Source: Pyropia haitanensis
Taxonomy: Eukaryota; Rhodophyta; Bangiophyceae; Bangiales; Bangiaceae
NCBI GenBank assembly: GCA_008729055.1
Contig: SDUX01000002.1
Location: forward strand, 5,483,874 to 5,547,873
Direction of reading: 5' to 3'
DNA length: 64,000 nt
The notes under the pieces are model-generated. The model saw only the letters and a program-made list of their open reading frames with translations. It had not been told where the DNA came from and searched no databases. The position numbers were made by a program, and so were the translations under genes. Shown here in pieces: positions 23,164-35,009 of this stretch (its first letter is position 1; every line of letters begins with the position of its first letter).

Positions 23164-26100
23164 TCACACAATGTCTGAGTCACTGCTGTCGGCCGCCTGG
23201 CGGCCGCGCCCCCCGCCCTGCCGCCCGCCGCGCTGGCGCCGCCCCCCCCCCGCCCCGTACCGGAGGATCCACCCGCCCAGGCTGCGGCCGCCGCTCGCCG
23301 CGGCCAGCTCCGACGCCACCGACGCGCTGCCCTGCAGCGACCCGCTCGCCGCGCCCGCCTCCACGCCCCCGCCCCCACCACCACCACCACCGCCGCCGCC
23401 GCCGCCGCCAAAGCGCACGCGGCTGCCGCCGCCGCCAATGCCGGCGCCCTCGGACGGCAGCCGGCGGCGGCGGTAAAAGCTCGACCCGCCCGGCGTGATG
23501 TGCGCCATGGGCGTCAGCGTCGGCGCGGTGCCGAGGGCGGCGCTCGGGTCGGGCGCGTCCGCCGCGTCGGCGGCGGCCGCCGCTGCGAGCGCCTCGTTCC
23601 GTGCCTTGTCGCGCTTGTGGAACGCAAACAGGATCGGTACCACAATGAGCGTGAAGACCGAAATGTCCTGCCGGTGGCGCAAATCAAGGAGGGACGGGGC
23701 AAAGCAATGATCGGGTGTTCACAAGGAGCGCATGATGCGCCGCGGTGAGAGAAGATGCCGAGTATGTCCAAAGGGAGGCGCGTGAGTACTACTTTCAGAC
23801 CAAAGAGGAGAGCGCGACGTGCGACAACACCAACCAGACACCCCAGCACGCAGTCTCCCGCCCCAATGTCTCCCCATCTCAGGCAAAGAGCGGTACGTAC
23901 AAAAAAGTTTGCAGTGTAACCGGTAATCTGTACACAGCGGAGGGGAACAAGGCACGGGCACAGTGCAGACAGTCGTGAACCACGATGAGAGGAGCGGTCG
24001 CAGACAGAGACGACGCAGCAGCGGTGACGAGTCAGACAAACAGCCTGGGCCCACGTGCGGTACAGATCGCTGCGACAGCGTGCGCCCACGTTCGAGGCAA
24101 AACCCCCCGAGGCGCATGCGGAGGACTGCCGCCCCCATAGCTCCACGTGCACCACCGCGGGTCGACCCCACTGCGCACAGGCAATGCCAGTGTCCTGCGC
24201 CAGTGCGTACCTGCTCAAGGAACTGCACGAACGTATAGTGCGGGTTGCGCTCAAAGTCCTCGACGAGGAACGACTCGAGGCCGATCGACACCTCCATCTC
24301 GTCATAGCCCGGCCGCGCGCGGCCAACCGCCCGGTGGTAGCCATCAACGCGGGCCTCGTAGCGGAGCTCCCGCACAGATCCGGGCCCTTGCACGTCCCGC
24401 CCAAAGATCCGCTTGGTCAGCAGCACCTGCGTCAGGTCCCCCGCCAGCGCCGCGCCGACGGGAAAGCCTGGCAGCGTCGCGTGCGACCGCGCCTCGTTGC
24501 GCGTCGTCAGCCGTGCGGCGGCGACGGTGTTGGCACCCGTCACGGCGGGGAGGATGTGGATGTCGAGCGCGGAGCCGGCGCCAATGTGGCGGCCGGTTAG
24601 GAAGCCGCTCGCGTCGGGCACGGGCGTCCAGCTGGCCTCGCTCCCCGTCCCGTTGCGCGTGTAGGCGGTGCCACCGCCGCGGAGGAGGGGGTAAAAGGCG
24701 CCGGAATAGAACACAACGTTGCACAGCTGCTCGGCCGAGAGAGATTCGCTGTCGGCGGGCGTCAAGGCGGGGGTGCCGGCGGCCGCGCGGAGCACGTTGC
24801 GGGTCACCAGCGTGGACATATTGGCGGCAACGACGTCCCGCAGCTCCTGGAGCACGTCGCCCCCCAGCCCCCTGGGGTCGGCCAGGCAAGCCGAGAATGG
24901 AGCGTAGGTGAGGAATGCCAGGTCAATGGTGCTGTTCAGGTTCTCCGCGACCGTCCCCCCTCCGTAGAGCGTGTGCTGCCGCCACATCTCGTAGCACGAA
25001 AAGCACGTGTCGCTGCTGTCGGGGGAGAGGCTCGCGTTGGCATTGTCACAGCCGGGGAGGGGATCGGGGAGCTCGATGAGCTCCCCCGCGACGCCGCTGA
25101 GGTCCGGGTTGAACGGCGCAAAGTCCCGCGGCACCGCCTCCCCGCCGGTGGGGGTGGGCAGCTGCACCCACCTGGGGATGAAGAGGGGCTTACCGAGCGT
25201 TCCCGCGTATGGCTCCAGCCGCTGCCCCGTGGCGTCCACCAGGTCAATGGTGGCAAACGCGGGCCCCGGCATGCAAAACGTAAACGGCGGGAGCACCACC
25301 CGCGACCGCTCCGTGACGCTCAGCACCACCGACGGGTGGTGGTGGTCGTCCACGTACGACTTGGTCAGCAGCGCCATCAGCACCAGACACCCTATGGCGG
25401 TGACGAGCAGCAGGATGCCCGTCACCCAGTGGCGCTTCTCTTTGAGCGACACCACCCCGTCCTTGTCCAGGTCCCACACCCGCTTCCACAGCGGCAGCGC
25501 CGCGTGCGCGGCGGCGCGCGCGGCGGCGGCCTCCTCGGCCGACGCGGCGGCGACTTCGAGGCTCGCCTCGATCGCCGCCTCGACGGCGCGCAGCCGGTCG
25601 AGGGCGGCGGCCTCGTCGGGCATGGCGAGCGCCTCGTCGAGCGCCCGCCGCGCGTTGCGCCGGTCATCGTCGAGCACAAACGCAACGTCGTCACGGCCGT
25701 CGCCGCGCGCCGCGTGGACCGCCACGCCCAGCGCGTCGAGGCCAGAGAAAATGTGCTCGAGCGCGTGCTTGTCCGCCAGCGCCCGCTTGTAGCCGCCGGG
25801 GTCGTGCGCGAGCAGCGCGTCCCGCACGCGCGCCTTGGACGCCTCGGCCAGCCGGCCGGCGCGCGCGCCGGCGGTGCCGGCCGCGCCGTTGACGCCGCCC
25901 GCCGCCGCCGACCGGCCGCCGCCGCTGCCGCCGCCGACGCCGGCGCTGCCGCCGCCGACGGCCCAGCCGCGGCGCGCGCCGACGGCCGCGCCCAGCCGCG
26001 GCACGGGCGCGGCCACCCCCCCCCGGCCGCGTGTAAAGCGGCCGAGGCGGCCGCCGACCGCGTCGCCGCGGTCGTCGCTGTCGAGGCGGCGGAACGGGCC

Positions 26101-26366
26101 CGGCGCGACGCCGCCCGGCGGGCCATTGTCGTCGTCGGAAGAGGAGGAGGAGGAGGCGGACGAGCGCGACGCGCTCGCCGACGAGCCCGACGGCGACGGC
26201 GGCGCGATGGACGTGATGTCCCCCGACCGCGCGGGGGAGATGCCGTCGCTGTCACTCCCAGAGCCGCCGCCGCCGTCGGGCGCCGCGGGGGGGGGGGGGG
26301 GGGCGCCGCCGCGGGGGGGCCGCCCGAGCCCCCCTCGCCGACCGCCGCGGCGGCAACGTGCGCCAT
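23164..26366 (-). CDS. EF-hand two-pass membrane protein, DEG/ENaC-like layout
   Basis: Two exons: 26366-24211 and 23667-23164, with a GT-AG intron at 24210-23668 (543 nt) between codons (Q|D). Order of features: a low-complexity, Ser-rich cytosolic N-terminus; an Ala-rich helix; one EF-hand loop DLDKDGVVSLKE (about 25450-25490); TM1 (VTGILLLVTAIGCLVLMALL); then VVLPPFTFCMPGPAF, reminiscent of the post-TM1 P-x-x-T-x-C segment of DEG/ENaC channels; a large external domain with about six Cys (including TCFSC) and four N-glycosylation sequons; and after the intron a second hydrophobic segment (VFTLIVVPILFAF) and a short low-complexity tail. The start at 26366 (MAHVAAAAVGEG) requires a frame change in the G run near 26287-26304. 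Channel function is inference from topology; no selectivity motif is seen. Confidence 0.6.
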
Positions 26367-27683
26367 TGCGCGGATCCCCCGCGGGGGGGGTGTGCGCGTC
26401 GGCCGGCCCCAAGCCGACACGAGCACGGTTGGGGGTATGGGTGGGCACGGGGGGGGGGCGGGGGGGGGGGGTCAGGGCGGCCGCAGCGGGCCACCAAGAA
26501 CAATGGCGGCACCGGCAGTGCGGGGCCGCCGCGTGCGCGGCCGTCGACGGGGACGCCGACACACGTGTAGCCCCGCCCGCCGCCGCTGGAGCGGGCGTGA
26601 CCCTCCCAAGCAACCGCGCCGCCGTCGGCGCGTGCACGGCCACGGCCGCGTCGGGCCCGCACGGCACGGTGCGGGGCGGGGGCGGGAGGCGGCGGCGGGA
26701 GCGCAACGCCGGCCAATCATCCCGCACCGATGCGGTGGTCGCGGGTTGGCCCCCGCGCGGTGCGCTGGACAGAGTGGGGCGGTGGGCGGCGCTGCGCTGG
26801 AAGGGACGAGCCCCGGACCAACCGGGGGGGGGCCTCCCCGCCGCCCGCGGCGGCGTCGGCGGTTTCTTGCGACGTGTGCGGTGGCGGAATCTGCGACGCG
26901 GCGGTGCAGCCAAATCCGCCAGGTCAAGGCGCCCCCGCGGCGGCCGCGGCCGATGCGCGCGGGTGGTCCATCGGCGCGCGTCGCCGTGCCTACAAACACG
27001 GACGTACAGTCTCGAGACAGCCACGAATCGAAAGCCGTCCAGCCGCCCACTCTTTGTTGAAATCTCATTGTCCCGGCAGTGCCCTCAAAATTCGGTCATT
27101 GGCTGAGATCTACCGTCCTCCCACGCCGTGCCGCATTCCGCGCCGCCGCCGCCGCAGCCGTTCGCGGTCTTGCCGGTGACCGCCGCCCTTGCCGGCGTGC
27201 GTCCCGCCGGTCCCCCTCCCCCCCTCCCCCCCCGCCCACCCCTCCCCATCCCCACACCCACCCGCTCCCCCCCAGACTACCCACCTGTTGCCGGCCAAAC
27301 CAGCGGTTCAGCTGTGTTCTCCCCGCCCGCCCTCTTGCCCGGCGCCGCGTGCCGTACCCGGCCCGTGGGTCGGCGGCGGCGGCGGCGGCGACAACGGCGG
27401 CGGCGGCAGCGACGGCGGCTGCGGCGGCGGCGGCGGCCGCAGTAGCAGCGGCAACCGTGGAGGCGGCAGCGGCGGCGGCAGCGGCGGCGGCATTGACAGC
27501 GGCGGCGGCGGCGGTGGCGGCAGCGGCGGCGTCCGTGTCGCCCCCTCCCCCCCCTCCCCCCCCCCTCCCCCCCCCTTCCGCCATGGCGCCGCGGCGGGCG
27601 GCGGTGCCGCCCGCAGCGCGCCACCCCGCCTGGGCGGCCCCTCCCCCCGTTCCCCCCCTCTGGGCAACGCCATCGAGAGTGGA
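26367..27683. other. divergent intergenic region
   Basis: It lies between the EF-hand membrane-protein start and the methyltransferase start. Open frames here are shadows without recognisable domains. An AT-richer patch at 27000-27110 may hold the promoters. A GGC-repeat block at 27370-27530 is low complexity. Confidence 0.4.
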
Positions 27684-29060
27684 ATGCCCGCGGGCGGCCT
27701 CTTGGGGGAGGGGGAGCGGCCGGCGCCTCCGCCGCCCCACCGCCACTGGCGCGGCCGCGGCGGTGCCCGCGGGCGGGTGGCGCCGCTGCCGTGGCTGCCG
27801 CCGCCCCGCGACAGCGGTGGTAGACGCCGCCGGAGCGGGCGCGGCGCCCACCTCCCCGCTCCCCCCCCCCCCCCTTCATCCCCCCCCGGCCGACGCCTGC
27901 GCCCCCTGCGGGTGGTCCTCGTCGCCCCCGAGGGCGCCCTCAACGTCGGCTCCGTCGCGCGGGTGATGAAGAACTTTGGCAGCGCCGAGCTGTACCTCGT
28001 CACCCCCGCGCACGCGCCGTCCCACGTCGACAGCGTGCGGTTCGCGCCGCACGCGGGGGGGGTGCTCGCCGCCGCGACGGTGGTGCCGTCGGTGGCCGCG
28101 GCGCTGGCGGCGGGGGCGGACGACGGGCGGCGCATCCGCACCGTTGTCGCGACGACCGCGCGCGTGCGGGATGCCAAGCGGGGGGGGGACACGCTCGTGT
28201 CGCCCCGCGCGGCGGCCGCGGCGCTGGCGGCGGCCGACGCGGCCGACGCGGCCGCCGCGGGGGGGGGCGCCCCGCCGCCCGCCGACGCGGTCGCCGACGC
28301 GGCCGCCGCCCCGGCCCGCGCAACGACGGCGGTGCTGTTTGGCCCCGAGTCGCGGGGGCTGTCCAACGCGGAGATGGCGGCGGCGCAGCTGCTCGTCGCG
28401 GTCGGCACCGTCGGCCGGGGCGGCTCGTACGACTCGATGAACCTCTCCCACGCGGTGGGGGTGGTGCTGTACGAGCTGAGCGGCGCCGCCGAGGGGGGGC
28501 TCCCGCCCCTCGGGGGGGCGGAGGGGGGGGGAGCGGCCGCCGCCGCCGCCGCCGCTGCCACCGCCGCCGCATCATCCCCGACGGCGGCGCGGTCCCCCCC
28601 CCGCCCCCCACCGCCATCACCGGCTGCGCCGGCTGTGGCGCCGTCAGCAACGGCGCCGGCGGCGGCGGCGGTGACGGTGGTGCCCGCCAACGCGGCGCGG
28701 CGGGCGCGGCTGGCGGCCAACGTGGAGCGCCTGCTCGACGCGGTCGGCTACTTTCGGTCCGCGGCGGGCCGCCCGGCGGCGGCGCTCAACGTGCGGCGGC
28801 TGCTGGCGCGGGCGGCGCTCGATGACGCCGACGTGGTGCTGGTGCTGGGCGCGGTGCGGCGGGTGGAGCGGGTGGTGCGGCTGGCGCTTGGGGGGGGGGG
28901 GGGGCACCGGGGGGGGAAGGGGAGAGGGGAGAGGGGGGGGGGCGGAGGCGGGGGAGGGGCTGAAGACCGGGAGCAGGTGACGCGGGGTTGCCATGGCGAG
29001 GGCGCGGTCGGCGGGGGGGGGGGGGGGGAACCCCGGAGCGGGGAGCGGGTGTCGTTCTGA
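27684..29060 (+). CDS. TrmJ-type SpoU tRNA/rRNA 2'-O-methyltransferase
   Basis: SPOUT-family enzyme that methylates RNA 2'-hydroxyls using S-adenosylmethionine. All three SpoU motifs are present: motif 1 VVLVAPEGALNVGSVARVMK, motif 2 VLFGPESRGLSNAEM and motif 3 SMNLSHAVGVVLYEL. The C-terminal helical region FRSAAGRPAAALNVRRLLAR matches TrmJ (the enzyme for position 32 of tRNA) better than TrmH. An Ala-rich insertion lies between motifs 1 and 2. From ATG 27684 the frame is continuous for 458 residues; a basic, Pro/Arg-rich leader of about 70 residues precedes the domain and could target an organelle. An alternative start at ATG 27583 (MAPRRAAVPP) would need a frame change at the C run 27866-27880. 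The Gly-rich tail after about 28890 may be affected by G-run length. Confidence 0.82.
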   Translation: MPAGGLLGEGERPAPPPPHRHWRGRGGARGRVAPLPWLPPPRDSGGRRRRSGRGAHLPAPPPPPSSPPGRRLRPLRVVLVAPEGALNVGSVARVMKNFGSAELYLVTPAHAPSHVDSVRFAPHAGGVLAAATVVPSVAAALAAGADDGRRIRTVVATTARVRDAKRGGDTLVSPRAAAAALAAADAADAAAAGGGAPPPADAVADAAAAPARATTAVLFGPESRGLSNAEMAAAQLLVAVGTVGRGGSYDSMNLSHAVGVVLYELSGAAEGGLPPLGGAEGGGAAAAAAAAATAAASSPTAARSPPRPPPPSPAAPAVAPSATAPAAAAVTVVPANAARRARLAANVERLLDAVGYFRSAAGRPAAALNVRRLLARAALDDADVVLVLGAVRRVERVVRLALGGGGGHRGGKGRGERGGGGGGGGAEDREQVTRGCHGEGAVGGGGGGEPRSGERVSF

Positions 29061-29388
29061 GGCGGCGGCGGCCGTCTGTGCCGCGCTGGGCATCGGACGA
29101 GGAGCGCCCGGGTGCGTGCCAATCGCCAGACCCGGTGTATCTATACGTACAACCCGGTCCACGCACACGGCACGCACGACCAAGTCGGATGCACCCCCGG
29201 GTGCCCGGATGGCCGCCGGCGCCGCCACCGTGACGGGAACCCATCTAAAACAGCCGGAAGAAAAAAAAAAAAACTCACAGCGTACACAGACCCTCGTGAG
29301 GAAGCTCGCCAGCCGTCAAGACGACGACGCCACCGCGCTCCATCCAATGGCCTCCACTCTCCAAAACGCGGAGCGCCCATGCAGACCA
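29061..29388. other. convergent gap
   Basis: The 3' flanks of two convergent genes. An A13 run (about 29262-29274) is the only notable element. No gene is seen. Confidence 0.4.
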
Positions 29389-29761
29389 TCACCCGCCGCT
29401 GCCGCCGCTGCCGCCGCCGCCGCCGCCGCCGCGGCTGCAGGCGTCCGCCACCTCCCGTGGCAGATCCACGCGTAACAAAAACTGGGCGCGCGCGTCCGCG
29501 GGGTCGGTCCGCGGCGGCCACTCCTGCACCAGCGTCCGGTGTTGAAACGAGAACGGGCGCCGCAGGTGGCGGCGGCCGCGCCGGCGGAGCCGCACCCGCG
29601 GCTCCATCATCAGCGTCAGGCTCACGCTGTGGGGGAATGGCGAGGGGGGGCGGGGGGGGGGGGCGATGGCAAGCCTGGCGCCGGCCGCGGCCTCCCGCTC
29701 TGCGGCGTCACCGCTCGGCCACTCGGCGCCATGCCATGCGCCGCAATGGGGTCTGTTGCCG

Positions 29762-29792
<31 letters not shown>

Positions 29793-31995
29793 CAACGGCG
29801 CGGTGCACACGCCAGCGCGCCCGCACTTGGTGCCACTTGGGCACGATGGAAACCTCGCCGAGCAGGACGGTGTGCAGCCGCGGCCACGCGTTCCCCCGGA
29901 GGCTGACGGCATCGTTGGCGTAGAGCGACCCGTCTGCCCAGGTGCTCATGTCCCACGTCCACCTCGCCGCGGACGACTGGGCAGACGCGGAGGGCACCAC
30001 CGCCGACGACCACGTCCAGTTGGGGCGGGAGAGACAGGAGGTCTCGCTGATGGTCTGGCCTCTCCCCGTCGTGGCGGTCAGACCTGCCGCGGGGGACGGC
30101 CCCTCCACGCCAGCACTGGCCCCATACTCAACGGTGGAGGAGACACCCGACTCGCGCTGCACCTCAATGGTCTCCCAAGATGCACGGGGCCACGTCGAGT
30201 CGAGCACGAGCGTGGACGGGTCGTTGGCAGACGCTTGGATCCGGACGCGGTCAAAGTAGTAGCCCAGCACCGAGCCGCGCGCCGTCTGCTCCACAATTTG
30301 GCCGTCGACCGCAAAATTGAGCGTCCGCAGCGCGAGCGTCACCACCATATCCCGCTTATCGGTGGTTGGCGATACGGTCACTTCCAGCTGCGCCGACAGC
30401 GAGAGCGGCTGCTTGATGGGCGTCCCGCTCGAGTCGTTGCTGGTGAGAGTGTGGCCGGGCCACACCAAGCGAAAGTAGGATGAGGTGCCTTCCGAGTTGG
30501 TGCCCAGGCGCTCGACCAGTCCGGGAGGCACACCCGCGTACGGCGACGCGAACGACCCGGGAGGCCGCAGCGATGGCGGGCGCGGGATGGCAAAGGAGTG
30601 GCGCGTGGGGAAGCGGTCCGCCCTCTTGTGACTGGCCGCCACCGCCGACACCATAGGGCCGTACCGTCCCAGTTGATCCAATCGAGAGGCCAACAACGTC
30701 GCGGGTACGTCGGGTGGCCCGGCTGTACCGACCACGCGGCCGCCACGGGGAGACGACGGCATGCTGTGGGTGTTCCGAATGCTGTGCGCGTCGTCTATGG
30801 CTGCAGGGAGAGCCAACGGCGACGGGAGGTGGTCGTCTGTCTGCCGGCGCAGGCGCACGGCGCGGCCGCTGTCGGCTGGTGAGCCGCCCAGGCGATCCCG
30901 CGGGCCGCCAGTCGCCAGCGGGCTGACCGAGCGCGTGTCGACGGAGCGGTTCCGCGGCATGCCCCGCCGCCACTGTGGGCGCGCCGACGGGCGGCCCCAG
31001 TCCGCCACGTCGGCCGTGTCGCCCACCCTCGCGCCCACCACGCGAGTCGGCGGCTCCAGCTCGGGCGAGAAGACGACCACATCGTCCGACGGTGAGGCGC
31101 TGGAAGCCGGCCCCGCCGCCGCCACGGCCGCGGCGGCCGACACGCCGTGCACATCCGCGCCACCGTCCGGGGCAGCGTCTGCGCGGGGCGCGTGGCTCAT
31201 CAGCAGGTGCTCGTTGTTGACCAGCCGCCGCACGTCGGCCTCGTCTGGCACGGGCGACCGGGGGGAGCTACCCGGCGCCCGCACCTTGCCGCCGTCGCCG
31301 CGCTTGTCGCGCCGCCAGCCGTCGCCCACTGCGGCGGGTTGCGTGTCCCCTTCATCCTCGTCACGGGGCGAGCCCCCGTCGCGCACGGGGCACACAAACA
31401 GGTCGGCCGCGTCGAGCAGCAGGGACACGTCTTGGTGCTCCACAATCGCCGACACCTCGGACAGCACCTGGGATATCTGCGGGTACCACGTCGACGGCGG
31501 CGGGCTGTGGTCCCGCTCGGTAAACACGCGGTCGCCGCCATCCGCTTCACCATTGTTGTCGCGCGCTCCCGCACCACCGTCGACGTCACTTGGGCTGGTG
31601 GAGCCCGTAAAGGGCGGGAGATCCAGCAACGGGCGCGATCCGCTCGGGGGACCCGGACACCCCGCTTCATCCTTGTCCATCGTGGCGGCAGAGACGACGG
31701 AGGGGGACGCGCCGGTGCTGGGGGTCGTCGCACCTTGTGATGGCTGCCCGCCGTCGGTGGTGGCGGCACACATGGGTCCGGTCGTGGGTGAACGCACGCT
31801 GCCGCGACGCACGGGGGAGTGGGCCGCGACGCGGCCCGCTCTTGACTCCGACAGCGGCACTCGTCCGCAGTTGGGGTGCACGGAGCGACCGGGAGAGGAG
31901 GGGCGGGCCAGCAATGGCCCGACCTCACACGGCGCAGATCTTGTAGAGGACGCACCTGCTTCCTGGAACGGTGGGGGCGGCAGAGAACCTCGCAC
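29389..31995 (-). CDS. large protein of unknown function
   Basis: Uninterrupted frame of 868 codons with natural composition, which stands out locally. The N-terminal half (about 1-440) is Ser/Pro/Asp-rich and probably disordered. It includes a helical patch (STWYPQISQVLSEVSAIVEH, then DVSLLLDAADLFVC). The C-terminal half is beta-rich and Trp-rich, for example TSSYFRLVWPGHTL, LEVTVSPTTDKRDMVVTLAL, WTWDMSTWADGSLYANDAV and RLHTVLLGEVSIVPKWHQVR, so it looks like a folded all-beta domain. I do not recognise the family. A poly-Gly stretch near 29765-29800 and a Gly-rich end close the protein. No signal peptide or membrane segment is visible. The first Met is used; later Mets are possible starts. 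Confidence 0.65.
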
Positions 31996-34900
31996 ACCCC
32001 CCCCTCACGTGGGTGCAGGGGAGCCCCATCCCCCACACGTGGGGGCGAAAGCGCCCTTGGTAGCTGGGGGCCGGGGCGCGCGCGTCAGCCTGGGGGGGTT
32101 TTGAGGGCCCGTGTCAGTCCCATGCGCACGGCAGCCAGATGGAAGGGCGTGTCATGCTGCCACTCCACCGGCCGATGCGGGGGAGCATCGTGCAACGGGA
32201 GGGCGTGGTGTGCGCGCTGGGCACATGATGATTGCTCCAGTCCCCCGTGCTGTCAAGCCCACGAGGTGTGTCAGTGACCAATGGGAGCGCCATCATTGTT
32301 GCCGCACTGGCTCGACTGCACACTGGCTGCTGTACACTGTACGTTTCCACGTGACGTTGTCATATGTTGGCAGCACAGGTTCCAAAATCGCGACGGATGC
32401 CGACGTGGCATGTTGCCACGTGCGAACCCCGTGGCAAGGGTGCCGCAGCTCCGCAAGACAATCACCGCGCGAGGAGACAGCCGCCGCCGTGACATGCGGT
32501 GACGATGGCCGCCAGGCGGGCGCGGGGCGTCACGCTGTCCGTCACTACAGCGGCCGCGCCTGCTTGTGCGGTCGGCCGCGCTTGATTGCGGGACGCGGAC
32601 GTCTCGGTGGCCGGGGTGTCTGCGGCGGCTGCGACAGGCGCAGCCCACAAAGGGCGATGCGCGGGGGACCATCCAGCAGTGATGGCTGTGACTGTGAGCA
32701 GTGCGTCTGTCCCCAGTATCGCGGGTGAGGTTGGAGTGCTTTGTGAGCGCCGCGTCTGGGCATTCCTGTGTGGGTCCGAGGGTGAGGCGGCGGGGGCAGA
32801 CAGCGACGCATCGCACGTGTCCCCGCTGTTGTCTGAATTTCGTCGAGGTGCGTTGCAGACGCGTGCGTTCACCTGTCTCCAGGTTTTCTACGGAGCGTCA
32901 GTGTGTTGCTCTCTCCCCTATCTGCGGCACCCCTTTCTCTGGATACCTCAGGTTGCCTGTGAAGAGAAACAACCTGCCGCGTGGTGCCTCGCGTCCACTG
33001 CCGATGACCCTGGGAGTGTTCCCCGCTAGCGACCGGTGCAATGCGCGAGGACGCCCCGCTGGCAGCCTGTCTTCTTCTCAAGCCACAACCTTGTCATCGG
33101 TCGAAGAGCGAGGCGGGGGGGGATCCGGCGAATCCGACGGGCCCCAGGCAGCGTGCTTCACTGGATGACAAGGATGGTCCAGTCCTCGCCTGACTGGAAC
33201 TGGAGTACAGACACAGCCGTCCAGCAAGTGCCTGGCATTGTGTCAAGATGGTGTGACCTCGTGCAGCAACCACTTTGATCAATTCCGTTCGCTACTCCAC
33301 CGTTGGCTCTCCTGCCTCCGTCTCCCCTCGTCCCCCGGGCGTCGTATCCTCTCCCCCGTCCCCTTTCCACCCCGCTACGGGCGGCTGCTGGCTCTGCGCT
33401 CCCTGCGGCTGCCGCTGTTGCGAGCACTGCCGAGATGTTCAGCGGACGTCGTGTCGCTGTCGAGTGATGGCGGCTCCTTGGGCGGAGTGGCGGGTACGTG
33501 GGGGCTCTCCGGTGCGGCTCCTACGCTCATGCCCGCCGTGCTGCGCGTCGCCAAAGGGCGTGTCTGCCACCAGCGGTGGACGCTGGCTCCCTGCGGCGAT
33601 ACCCAGCCGGCTACAATCGTCGGCTGGTCACGCCCTCGCTGGAGGTCTCCCGGGCTGTGCCGGCGGCTGCCGCCCTGTCTCGCTGCGGACTGGCAGGCCC
33701 GTCTCGACAATGACTGACCCTGGCCTCTACCTCGGTGTCGTGCTGGCGTTCATCATGCCCTGTTGGCGTGCAGCTGGTTGATCCGCAGTACCTGCGGTAC
33801 TCCCTCGTTGCCCATGCAAGAGGCGCGAGATGCTGATGTGTCCCGCTATCCAACGTGGTCTCCTCGCGGTCTCGACTCCCGAAGCGTTCTCCTTGTGCCC
33901 GTTCCGGAATGGCGGCGGCGCCCCTGCTTCTTCTTTATCCGCGTGGCGTGTGTCCTGAGCAGTGCTGTCTCTCTGGGGATCGCGGAGAGGTGGGGTTGTG
34001 TAGCTTGGCTTCAGCGGCCGTTCGTCGTTCCTGAACCACACCGCCCATGGCATGGCACACCGGCGTGGTTGCCCGCGTGCAGCGGTCCCTGATGTCCATT
34101 TTCCGGCTGTTTCTGGCCTTTCAAGGTGGGCTGGTGCCCAACTTGGACGAGGCAACGTTCAGGTGAGGTTCTCGTGCTGCACGTGGCGGTCACGTGGTTG
34201 ACGCTCTATTGCTTGCTATATACCTGTGTGGGCCTTTGTGTGGCTCTGTGCCTCATTGAGGGCAAAGTGTGCATGACTGGGGGGAGGGTGGGGGGGGGGG
34301 ATGAGCAGCAGAGAGTTCGCTGTCACCACCTCGACGGTTGAGTGTTTGTCGTCTGTGGTGCAACCGACGCATCGCACTATCGAGCACCCACTGCCGTGGC
34401 GTCGCCCTACCAGTGACCCTCCCGCTTCCGTCACGCCGCATCCACCAAGGGGGGGGGGCGTCAGCCACTGAGAGGCAACTGCGGCGGGTGTGTTACTCGT
34501 GGCGAGTGACGGGATGAGGGCAAACGTGATGCGCGCACCGGAGAGAGCCAGCCGGTGCGTGAGGGACGGTCGCGACCAGCGGAGGGAAGGAACGGTCGCT
34601 TTGCGGCCAACTGCTGTGTGGGCGACAGGTGTCAGCGAGGAGGGGACCGTTGGCCGTCGGGGAGTGCCAGGACCGCGCGCGGTACACCCACCCAAACCAG
34701 CGTCACCGCGCTGTGCAGAGTGGACGTCTTTGCCTGGTGGAGCCGAATGCCCTACGAGCGACAGTAAAAGTAGAGAGTGGAAAAAAACAAGAAATGGCGT
34801 AACAAACGATGAAGCGGACAGACAAGGCGCGAAAGGACAAAAAGAAGAGAAAAACGGTGAACGCGGCGGATACACGGTCGGTGCCACCACGCAGACGCCG

Positions 34901-35009
34901 AGCTGCGCTCTCCGCATTAGTCTGGCCACCGTCATCTCTCACGCGGTGAGGTCCCAGCGGTGCACCGCACCATCACGCGACGATGGCGGCACCTGCAAAC
35001 TGGAGCAGC
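31996..35009. other. 3-kb region without a clear gene
   Basis: The GC content is lower and more normal here. Short open frames occur on both strands, but none reads as a known domain. The best candidate is an exon-like piece at 34047-34163 on the plus strand (MAWHTGVVARVQRSLMSIFR then LFLAFQGGLVPNLDEATF), ending exactly at a good donor (AG|GTGAGG). I found no matching neighbour exons. The region may hold a multi-intron gene that I cannot assemble, or its relics. Confidence 0.3.
34047..34163 (+). CDS. possible isolated exon
   Basis: Short open reading from ATG 34047 with natural composition. It is hydrophobic in the middle (MSIFRLFLAFQGGLV) and ends on a consensus splice donor AG|GTGAGG at 34162/34163. 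No downstream acceptor or partner exon could be chosen with confidence, and the product is unknown. Confidence 0.2.
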
